Source: CAYVBJ01 sp964449075 (lineage in GTDB: Bacteria > Bacteroidota > Rhodothermia > Balneolales > Balneolaceae). From it: DNA of 20,917 nt. The position numbers and the translations under genes are program-made. The DNA lies in NCBI GenBank assembly GCA_964449075.1, contig CAYVBJ010000049.1:1-20917 (forward strand), in the 5' to 3' direction. Below the pieces are notes generated by a model. It saw only the letters and a list, made by a program, of their open reading frames with translations. It was not told the DNA's origin and ran no database searches. The number at the start of each line of letters is the position of its first letter. Position 1 is the first letter of the stretch. Shown one piece after another: positions 14,337-20,917 of the stretch.

Positions 14337-17300
14337 ATGAAACGAACGCTACAGGTAATTTTAGTTATTCAATTGGCTCTTCTTTTTGCGGCCAACACGG
14401 TGTACAGCCAGATTGAATCTGTTTCCCCTGCTTTTCCGACAGATAGTGATGAGGTTGAAATCATATTTGATGCAACAGGGGGAAACGGTGAACTGGAAGG
14501 CTTTACAGGTGATGTATTTCTCTGGACAGGTGTGATCACCAATGAGAGCACCAGCTCTACCGACTGGCAATTTGTTCAGGGTACCACCGAGAATCCGGAC
14601 TTTAATTCTGATTTTCCGGAATTTCTAAAAGCGACACCTCTTGGCAATGACAGATGGAGCTTTACGTTCAGTCCATCAGTAAGAGAATTTTATGGAGTTG
14701 ATGATCCTTCCATTGTCATTGAACAGATCGCTCTTCTCTTTCGCGGAGTCCAAAATGGAACAGTTACTGCTGTGGGCAGGGGACCGGGAGACTCCGACAT
14801 TTTCATCGATATATTCGAGCCGGGCGGCGTTAATGTTCAATTCACTAATCCGGCGGATGACTTTGTGATCCTGGATAAAAATGAAAACCTGGAGATCACT
14901 GCACAAGCCAGTTCGGACAACAGCGAAACCATCACCCTGTCTCTTCTTTTAAATGGAAATGAGGTGACATCCCAGGTAGGAACTGAACTCAGCTACACAT
15001 TTTCATCCCCGGACCCGGGAAATTTTGAGTTTACAATTAAAGCAATCGATGATAGCGGCGGAAGCGGTGAAGATACCTTCTCAGCAGTTGTTAGCCCCGA
15101 TCCGATTTTAGAGGCCCGTCCTGCAGGGCTTCAGGATGGAATCACGGATGTGGGGGATACGGGAGTTATCTTGTCACTGTTTGCACCCGGTAAAGAGTTT
15201 GTCTACGTGATCGGTGATTTTAACGACTGGCAAATTGATACAAACTTTTTTATGAAACGGGATGAAGTAAATGCTGACAGTGTCTACTACTGGCTGGAGA
15301 TCGATGGGCTTACTCCCGGAGAGGAGTATGGGTTTCAATACCTGGTGGACGGAGAAATCAGGGTAGCTGATCCCTATTCAGAACTGGTTCTGGACCCGTT
15401 TGATGATCAGTTTATTACAGATTCTACATTTCCAAATCTGAAGCCTTATCCTGCAGGAGAAACCGAATACCAGGTGGGTGTGCTTCAGCCCGGTAAAGCG
15501 GAATTTGAGTGGCAGGTAAATGAATGGGAAAAACCTGCCCCGGAAGAGCTCGTGGTTTATGAACTGCTTGTTCGTGATTTTATTGACAATCATGATTTTG
15601 CCACGCTGGCCGATACTCTCGGCTATCTTGAAAACCTCGGTGTTAATGCTATTGAACTGATGCCAATCATGCATTTTGAAGGAAATTCGAGCTGGGGATT
15701 TAATCCCGCATTTCACCTGGCCGTGGATAAATACTACGGCCCGGAGGATGACCTGAAACGATTTATTGATGAAGCTCACAGTCGCGATATGGTGGTTATA
15801 CTCGATATGGTTTTAAATCATGCCTTCAACCAGTCACCTCTCGTAAGACTCTGGAATGAAGGAGCATTTGGCAGGCCAACGGCTGATAATCCTTACTTCA
15901 ACGTAGAGCCTACACACCCTTTTAATGTGGGATCTGATTTCAATCACGAAAGTGAAGCTACGAAACATTTTGTTGACCGGGTAAATCGTCACTGGCTGGA
16001 AGAGTTCCGTTTTGACGGTTTTCGCTTTGATCTTTCAAAAGGGTTTACGCAAACTGATTCAGGTGGGGATGTAAGTTTTTGGAGTCAAAGAGATGACTCA
16101 CGAATCGCTCTTTTAACACGTATGGCGAATCGTATTTGGGAAGTAAACCCGGAGGCTTATGTAATACTTGAACATTTTGCAGCCAATGATGAAGAACAGA
16201 TTCTTTCTGATCGGGGAATGCTTCTGTGGAATAATCTCAATTTCAATTATAATGAAGCAACAATGGGTTTCCATGACCAGGGAAAGTCGGATTTCTCTGC
16301 TGTGCATCACTCCGTAAGAAACTTTAATGATCCGGGTCTGGTCAGTTACATGGAAAGCCATGATGAACAGTGGATGATGCTTAAAAACCGCAAGTTTGGC
16401 AATCGTACTCCCGATCTATCCTATGATGTACGTGAATTGGAAACTGCCCTGGAACGGCAAAAAATAGCAGGAGCATTTTTCTTTACCGTTCCCGGTCCTA
16501 AGATGATGTGGCAGTTTGGTGAGCTTGGTTATGGAGGCGGAGAGAACGAGTGCCTGAAACCCGGAGGCGGGGGAAACGGAGATTGCCTTGCATCAGATCC
16601 CGGAAGAACCGCTGAGAAACCAATTCGCTGGGACTATTTTGAGGATCAGGACAGAAGAGCCCTGTTCCAGGCATGGAGTGCACTGATCAATCTCAGGAAA
16701 TCACACCCGGCGTTCAGCAGCGGCGAAACAGTATTTGAACGTGATTTCAGTGGCTCCGGGAAATGGATGAATTTAATTCATCCTGATCTCAGCGTTCATG
16801 TTATTGGAAATTTTGATATCGTTGAACAGCAGCGCACCCTGGATTTCCCCGAGAGTGGTACATGGTATGATTTCTTTACGGGTAACAGTATTACCGTAGC
16901 AGATGGAGAAAGTCCTGAAATAACACTTCGGCCGGGTGAATTCCGGCTTTTCACCACACAGTTTTTTGAAACACCGGCTGATGATATATTCACAAGCAAT
17001 GAACCCGGTGAGTTTGCTGGTAATGGCATTCCCGAATCATTTAAACTGCATAATAATTTTCCGAACCCCTTTAATCCGTCAACGCAAATACGATATGATG
17101 TCCCACGGGTAAGCAGTGTAAGAGTGGATATTTTTAATATGCTCGGCCAGAGAGTGGCCACATTGGTAAACCAGGATCAGCACCAGACCGGAAGCTTTAC
17201 CATTACATTTGATGCTTCAAACCTCAGCAGCGGGGTATACATAGCAAGAATGGTAACCGGAAGCAATACCATGATTCAAAAAATGACCCTCATTAAATAA
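14337..17300 (+). CDS. Secreted GH13 alpha-amylase-like enzyme with T9SS sorting domain
   Basis: A 987-residue multidomain glycosidase. A Sec signal peptide (about 1-24) precedes an N-terminal beta-rich domain (about 26-160) I cannot name, an Ig-like module (about 165-253), a CBM48/isoamylase-N-like module (about 270-350, APGKEFVYVIGDFNDW) and the GH13 barrel (about 400-795). All catalytic parts are present: region I DMVLNH (490-495), nucleophile D565 in GFRFDLSKGF, acid/base E612 in YVILEHF and D676 in MESHDEQ. The last ~85 residues (FPNPFNPST..., FNMLGQRVATL, SSGVYIARM) form a type IX secretion C-terminal sorting domain, so the enzyme is likely exported or anchored at the cell surface. It probably cleaves alpha-glucans such as starch, glycogen or maltodextrin; exact specificity is not shown. 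It starts 2 bp after the LacI gene. Confidence 0.92.
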   Translation: MKRTLQVILVIQLALLFAANTVYSQIESVSPAFPTDSDEVEIIFDATGGNGELEGFTGDVFLWTGVITNESTSSTDWQFVQGTTENPDFNSDFPEFLKATPLGNDRWSFTFSPSVREFYGVDDPSIVIEQIALLFRGVQNGTVTAVGRGPGDSDIFIDIFEPGGVNVQFTNPADDFVILDKNENLEITAQASSDNSETITLSLLLNGNEVTSQVGTELSYTFSSPDPGNFEFTIKAIDDSGGSGEDTFSAVVSPDPILEARPAGLQDGITDVGDTGVILSLFAPGKEFVYVIGDFNDWQIDTNFFMKRDEVNADSVYYWLEIDGLTPGEEYGFQYLVDGEIRVADPYSELVLDPFDDQFITDSTFPNLKPYPAGETEYQVGVLQPGKAEFEWQVNEWEKPAPEELVVYELLVRDFIDNHDFATLADTLGYLENLGVNAIELMPIMHFEGNSSWGFNPAFHLAVDKYYGPEDDLKRFIDEAHSRDMVVILDMVLNHAFNQSPLVRLWNEGAFGRPTADNPYFNVEPTHPFNVGSDFNHESEATKHFVDRVNRHWLEEFRFDGFRFDLSKGFTQTDSGGDVSFWSQRDDSRIALLTRMANRIWEVNPEAYVILEHFAANDEEQILSDRGMLLWNNLNFNYNEATMGFHDQGKSDFSAVHHSVRNFNDPGLVSYMESHDEQWMMLKNRKFGNRTPDLSYDVRELETALERQKIAGAFFFTVPGPKMMWQFGELGYGGGENECLKPGGGGNGDCLASDPGRTAEKPIRWDYFEDQDRRALFQAWSALINLRKSHPAFSSGETVFERDFSGSGKWMNLIHPDLSVHVIGNFDIVEQQRTLDFPESGTWYDFFTGNSITVADGESPEITLRPGEFRLFTTQFFETPADDIFTSNEPGEFAGNGIPESFKLHNNFPNPFNPSTQIRYDVPRVSSVRVDIFNMLGQRVATLVNQDQHQTGSFTITFDASNLSSGVYIARMVTGSNTMIQKMTLIK

Positions 17301-17339
17301 TGGGACACAACTTTGCAAAAGTTAACTTTTAAGCTTTGA

Positions 17340-18734
17340 ATGATGACTAACAAAATATCAAGATATCTTTTTCTCGCATTTCTGCTAGTTGGTAGCATCT
17401 CACTTCAGAGTTGTAACAATACCGGGGACAGACAACCGGCTGCAGATTCACAAACCACTTCAGAACGGTTTGTTGAACACCCCGAATGGGCTGTAAATGC
17501 GACTATTTATGAGGTAAATATCCGCCAGTATACTCCTGAAGGAACCTTTTCTGCTTTTGCGGAACATCTGCCGAGACTGAAGGAAATGGGGGTAAAAATC
17601 CTCTGGCTGATGCCAATACATCCGATCGGGGAAGAGAACCGAAAGGGCACTCTTGGCAGTTATTATTCAATAAAAGATTTCAAAGAGGTAAACCCTGAAT
17701 TTGGAACCAAAGAGGATTTCAGGAATCTTGTTGAAACCGCACATAGCCATGATATGAAGGTAATCATCGACTGGGTCGCGAATCATACGGCATGGGATGC
17801 AGAATGGACCAAAACAAATCCTGAATATTATTCACTTGATGAAGATGGAAATTTTCATCCTCCGGTAGAAGACTGGGATGATGTAATTCAGCTGGACTAT
17901 GAAAATGAGCAACTGAGGGCAGCTATGCATGATGCTATGGAATATTGGGTCAGTGACTTTAATATTGATGGTTACCGTTGTGATGTAGCTTATATGGTTC
18001 CCACAGATTTCTGGAACAGAGCCCGCGAAAATCTGGATGCTATAAAACCAGTTTTTATGTTAGCTGAAGCAGAAGTACCGGAACTTCATGTTCGTGCTTT
18101 TGATATGAGTTACGCCTGGGATTATGCCCAGACAATCCGGGATATAGCTGCCGGGGAAAAGGGTTTAGAGGCTATTGATGAAGTGATGGAAAAAGAATTT
18201 GAAAGGTTTGAGAAAGAAGACTATCGCATGTTTTTTACTACAAATCACGATGAAAATTCCTGGAATGGCAGTGATCCTGAACTATATGGTGATAACTTTG
18301 AGAATTTTGCTGTACTTTCAGCTACCATTTGGGGAATGCCTTTGATTTATAGCGGACAGGAAGAGGGGCTTGACAAGCGGCTGGAGTTTTTTGAAAAAGA
18401 CCAGATAAACTGGGAAGACTATAAATATGAAGAATTTTACAACATTCTTCTTGAAGTAAACAGAAATAATACCGCTTTGTGGAACGGGGCTGAAGGTGGT
18501 GATTTTTTAAAAGTTTCTACAGATAATGATGACAGTATTTACGCATTCAAACGGGTAAATCCACAGGATGAAGTTTTTGTAATACTTAATTTTTCTGATT
18601 CAGTCGAAGAGTTTACATTCAGAGATGAAATAGATGGTAATTGGCTGGATCTGTTTGACGGAACTGAAAAAACTATTGGTTCAACAATGGAGCTGGAGGG
18701 AAACACTTACCTGGTTTTGGAAAAGCAGTTTTGA
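17340..18734 (+). CDS. GH13 alpha-amylase-family lipoprotein
   Basis: A 464-residue glycosidase with a lipoprotein signal: a hydrophobic core at 9-21 and lipobox LQSC with C25 as the lipidated cysteine, followed by a low-complexity linker (about 26-42). The GH13 barrel has region I-like DWVANH (about 144-149), nucleophile D215 in GYRCDVAY, acid/base E243 in MLAEAE and D304 in TTNHDENSW. It is much smaller than the preceding amylase and lacks its accessory modules. It would trim oligosaccharides at the periplasmic or outer-membrane surface; whether the anchor faces the periplasm or outside is not shown. The gene follows 39 bp after the large amylase. Confidence 0.92.
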   Translation: MMTNKISRYLFLAFLLVGSISLQSCNNTGDRQPAADSQTTSERFVEHPEWAVNATIYEVNIRQYTPEGTFSAFAEHLPRLKEMGVKILWLMPIHPIGEENRKGTLGSYYSIKDFKEVNPEFGTKEDFRNLVETAHSHDMKVIIDWVANHTAWDAEWTKTNPEYYSLDEDGNFHPPVEDWDDVIQLDYENEQLRAAMHDAMEYWVSDFNIDGYRCDVAYMVPTDFWNRARENLDAIKPVFMLAEAEVPELHVRAFDMSYAWDYAQTIRDIAAGEKGLEAIDEVMEKEFERFEKEDYRMFFTTNHDENSWNGSDPELYGDNFENFAVLSATIWGMPLIYSGQEEGLDKRLEFFEKDQINWEDYKYEEFYNILLEVNRNNTALWNGAEGGDFLKVSTDNDDSIYAFKRVNPQDEVFVILNFSDSVEEFTFRDEIDGNWLDLFDGTEKTIGSTMELEGNTYLVLEKQF

Positions 18735-18753
18735 AATTATGAATTATGAATTG
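18735..18753. repeat. Short AATTATG heptamer repeat
   Basis: AATTATG occurs at 18735-18741 and 18742-18748 and continues with a partial third unit (aattg) just after the lipoprotein stop codon. It is only about 2.7 units long and lies in a 114-bp AT-rich gap before the transporter. It may be chance, or a spot prone to slippage. Confidence 0.5.
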
Positions 18754-18848
18754 AAAATTGAGGGAAAAGAAACAAACTACCTCTTTTGAATCAACAGGAT
18801 GCAGTATTACTACACAAAAAATTTATTTATTATTAACACCAATAATCA

Positions 18849-20381
18849 ATGAAAATATCACCTAAGCCACGTCCCAAGCTCAGTTTTTGGCAAATCTGGA
18901 ATATGAGTTTTGGGTTTTTGGGTATTCAATTTGGATTTGCCCTTCAGAATGCAAACGTTAGCCGTATTTTTGAAACACTTGGCGCCAATGTTGATGACAT
19001 TCCCATTCTCTGGATTGCAGCACCTGTTACAGGTCTTGTAATTCAGCCAATTGTCGGCTATTTCAGCGACAGAACATGGACGAGGCTTGGCAGGCGTCGC
19101 CCCTACTTTTTATGGGGAGCGATATTTGCCACGATTGCATTGATAATCATGCCTAACTCACCGGCTCTTTGGGTTGCCGCAGGGATGCTCTGGATCATGG
19201 ATGCTTCCATTAATATTTCGATGGAGCCTTTTCGTGCTTTTGTGGGCGATATGCTGCCCTCTGAACAGCGCACCAAAGGTTTTGCCATGCAAAGTTTTTT
19301 TATCGGCACCGGCGCCGTTGTGGCCTCTGCTCTGCCTTATATGATGACCAACTGGTTTGATGTTGCAAATACTGCACCCGAAGGAATTATACCTCCATCG
19401 GTCAAGTGGTCATTCTATCTTGGCGGTGCAATTTTTCTGCTTGCAGTGATGTGGACAGTATTCCGGTCTCACGAATATCCCCCTGAGGAGCTGGAAGCTT
19501 TTGAGCAGTATGAAAATGATCAGATCGAGGATAAATCAGAGGTTAAGCGCGAAGTTCCGATTCAGGCGGGAGAAGGACAAAAGAAAGTAAATTTTGGGTT
19601 GGTATTTGCACTATTGGGTGCTGTTTCAACATGGCTTGTGTATAATGGAGGATATGATAAAGAACTCTATGTACTGACGGTTGGTCTTGCAGTACTGGGA
19701 ATAGTTTCACTTCTGGCCGGACTCTGGCAGCGCTCAGGAAAAACAGACCAGGGGCTGGTTGTGGTAGTTCACGACTTTTTGCACATGCCTAAGACAATGG
19801 TTCAATTAGCTTTTGTCCAGTTTTTCTCCTGGTTTGCCCTTTTTGCAATGTGGATCTATACTACGGCTGCAGTTACTGCTCATATTTACGGAACCAGTGA
19901 TACCACTTCCGTATTGTACAATGAAGGAGCTGACTGGGTAGGGATTATGTTTGCAGTCTACAATGGATTTGCTGCTATTGTTGCTTTTGGTCTTGCTCCA
20001 TTAGCCAAATTGACGAGCCGTAAGATTGTTCATGCCATATCACTCATTGCAGGTGGACTGAGTTTGATCGGGATCTATTTCATGTCGAGTCCCAATATGC
20101 TGATCATATCCATGGTTGGAGTGGGCCTGGCCTGGGCCAGTATTCTTGCGATGCCTTACGCCATATTGGCCGGTTCACTTCCCTCCAAAAAGATGGGCCT
20201 TTACATGGGAATTTTCAACTTCTTCATCGTGATCCCGCAAATTATTGCAGCCAGCATGCTGGGATTTGTTACCCGTAACTGGTTTGGCGGGGAGGCCATC
20301 TTCTCACTGATGCTTGGCGGAGGAGCTATGATCATAGCTGCCGCTACCATGTACTTTGTTGATGATGTAGATGCGGATTGA
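18849..20381 (+). CDS. GPH/SLC45-like MFS sugar transporter
   Basis: A 510-residue multi-pass inner-membrane permease of the major facilitator superfamily. The signature loop GYFSDRTWTRLGRRRP is at about 70-85, between the second and third membrane segments. The acidic/basic stretch at about 210-240 (EYPPEELEAFEQYEND and on) is the central cytoplasmic loop between two six-helix halves. The sequence resembles sugar:cation symporters of the GPH and sucrose/maltose (SLC45-like) type. Its position directly after two alpha-glucan-degrading GH13 genes makes maltose or maltodextrin the likely cargo, by inference. The ATG at 18849 is well placed before a hydrophilic N-terminus; a 114-bp gap separates it from the preceding gene. 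Confidence 0.88.
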   Translation: MKISPKPRPKLSFWQIWNMSFGFLGIQFGFALQNANVSRIFETLGANVDDIPILWIAAPVTGLVIQPIVGYFSDRTWTRLGRRRPYFLWGAIFATIALIIMPNSPALWVAAGMLWIMDASINISMEPFRAFVGDMLPSEQRTKGFAMQSFFIGTGAVVASALPYMMTNWFDVANTAPEGIIPPSVKWSFYLGGAIFLLAVMWTVFRSHEYPPEELEAFEQYENDQIEDKSEVKREVPIQAGEGQKKVNFGLVFALLGAVSTWLVYNGGYDKELYVLTVGLAVLGIVSLLAGLWQRSGKTDQGLVVVVHDFLHMPKTMVQLAFVQFFSWFALFAMWIYTTAAVTAHIYGTSDTTSVLYNEGADWVGIMFAVYNGFAAIVAFGLAPLAKLTSRKIVHAISLIAGGLSLIGIYFMSSPNMLIISMVGVGLAWASILAMPYAILAGSLPSKKMGLYMGIFNFFIVIPQIIAASMLGFVTRNWFGGEAIFSLMLGGGAMIIAAATMYFVDDVDAD

Positions 20382-20428
20382 CGATTCATTAAAAAATACG
20401 CTGCATAATTTAGAGATGGCAGGTCTGG

Positions 20429-20573
20429 ACACACCCCTGTCTAACCTTAAACACCTGTCGGCGTTAAGGTTAAACTTCCCCTCTCGTTGAGGCTTTTGCG
20501 AAATCCCGTACACGGATTTGTCGGGAAGAGGGGACAAGTTTAGACGCATTCAGCGGATAAACAAGGGGTGTGT
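20429..20573. repeat. Nested inverted-repeat element (~145 bp)
   Basis: The outer arms acacacccct (20429-20438) and aggggtgtgt (20564-20573) are perfect inverted repeats. Inside them lie gtctaaccttaa (20439-20450) facing ttaaggttaaac (20464-20475, one mismatch); tcccctct (20477-20484) facing agagggga (20527-20534); and aaatcc (20501-20506) facing ggattt (20514-20519). The segment gtttagac (20538-20545) can also pair with the gtctaa at 20439, so alternative folds exist. The layout resembles a small non-autonomous mobile element or a structured intergenic repeat. I see no clear target duplication flanking it. Confidence 0.65.
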
Positions 20574-20646
20574 TCACTGCTTTGGCCAAAATCTTTTCAG
20601 CAGATCTGCCATTGGTTGGTAGATTGACAAATATGCTGCCGGAATT

Positions 20647-20662
20647 CGTTCCGTCAGGAACG
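20647..20662. other. Short hairpin cgttcc-gtca-ggaacg
   Basis: A perfect 6-bp stem with a 4-base loop, flanked by gccgg on the left and cggc on the right, which could extend it with a bulge. It could be part of a longer repeat or a transcript structure ahead of the gene at 20833. No T-tract follows, so it does not read as an intrinsic terminator. Confidence 0.35.
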
Positions 20663-20832
20663 GCTGGTAAGGAAGAGTGTGGTTGTTACGTTGCAAATAC
20701 AATGTAAAGATACCATTAACTTATCTCATCAACTCTTTGAAAACATGAATTTGTCTACAGACATAATTACCTTATTCCGAGGTAACCAGTAATAAAGAAC
20801 AGGATTTATTTACCCATTTCGTTCAAGCAAAT

Positions 20833-20917
20833 ATGACTATGAAATCAAATAAATTAAGCCGTCTCGATTTTTTAAAAACCGGAGCACTCTCAACAGCTGC
20901 CTTAGGCAGTGGGGTTT
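20833..20917 (+). CDS. 5' end of a gene with a Tat-like signal peptide (partial)
   Basis: Only the first 28 codons are in the window; the frame is open to the right edge. The translation begins MTMKSNKLSRLDFLKTGALS and continues into a small-residue hydrophobic stretch (TAALGSGV). The pattern (S-R-x-D-F-L-K then a hydrophobic core) is that of Tat substrates such as Gfo/Idh/MocA oxidoreductases or sulfatase-like proteins of Bacteroidota, but there is a single arginine where Tat signals have two. The start is the ATG at 20833, or a second ATG two codons later at 20839. The product cannot be identified from this much. Confidence 0.6.
   Translation, partial: MTMKSNKLSRLDFLKTGALSTAALGSGV

Larger units (their letters stand above)
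20382..20832. other. Gene-free stretch with palindromic structure
   Basis: No credible coding frame is visible across about 450 bp. The left part (20429-20573) is a nested inverted-repeat element described separately. To its right are two perfect 10-bp palindromes, tttggccaaa (20581-20590) and gcagatctgc (20600-20609), and a stem cgttcc/ggaacg around a gtca loop (20647-20662). The remaining ~170 bp is AT-rich and presumably holds the promoter of the gene starting at 20833, but I cannot place its boxes. Confidence 0.7.

Noticed and set aside
20304..20549. Minus-strand frame across the end of the transporter and the nested palindrome
   Set aside because: It spans a non-coding structured element and the reverse of a membrane protein gene; the translation has no domain-like pattern.

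Overview
The window looks like a chromosomal segment from the Balneolota/Rhodothermota side of the Bacteroidota group, probably a Balneolaceae-like marine bacterium. Four observations support this. Base composition is moderately AT-rich. A secreted amylase carries a C-terminal sorting domain of the FPNPFNPST...FNMLGQ style used by type IX secretion. BshB1 points to bacillithiol as the low-molecular-weight thiol. Many genes lack a strong Shine-Dalgarno sequence, and some use TTG starts. The assignment is inference from protein style, not a database match.

Layout. (1) Positions 1-367 are non-coding and hold two direct copies of a ~145-bp, palindrome-rich repeat. They lie just downstream of the leftward bacillithiol deacetylase gene bshB1 (368-1111, minus strand). 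All other genes run rightward. (2) Positions 1280-8684 hold a dispersed MacAB/TolC-type efflux system: two FtsX/MacB-like permeases without a fused ATPase, then a TolC-like outer-membrane channel, a HlyD/MacA-like adaptor and a stand-alone MacB/LolD-type ATPase. Between the permeases and the TolC/adaptor/ATPase genes sits a compact three-gene cassette of small membrane proteins that resembles the yqjD-yqjE(-yqjK) stress cassette. (3) Positions 8797-13048 hold a tight run: a carotenoid desaturase/isomerase-like flavoprotein, two consecutive rhomboid proteases and ispG, the [4Fe-4S] enzyme of the MEP isoprenoid pathway. The outer two genes form an isoprenoid/carotenoid theme; why the rhomboids lie between them is not obvious. 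(4) Positions 13214-20381 hold an alpha-glucan utilisation locus: a perfect LacI-type operator palindrome, a LacI-family regulator, a large secreted GH13 enzyme with a T9SS sorting domain, a GH13 lipoprotein and a GPH-like MFS sugar transporter. The gene set suggests extracellular starch or maltodextrin cleavage, trimming at the envelope and uptake through the MFS permease, under feedback by the LacI regulator. No SusC/SusD pair is present in the window.

(5) Positions 20382-20832 are a ~450-bp gene-free stretch with a nested inverted-repeat element (20429-20573) and several short palindromes. It is followed by the first 28 codons of a gene running off the right edge, whose product begins with a Tat-like signal that has only one arginine.

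The genes look ordinary one by one. The points most worth a second look are the efflux system split by the YqjD/E-like cassette, the paired rhomboids between two isoprenoid genes, the LacI operator, and the two unrelated palindromic intergenic elements at the ends.
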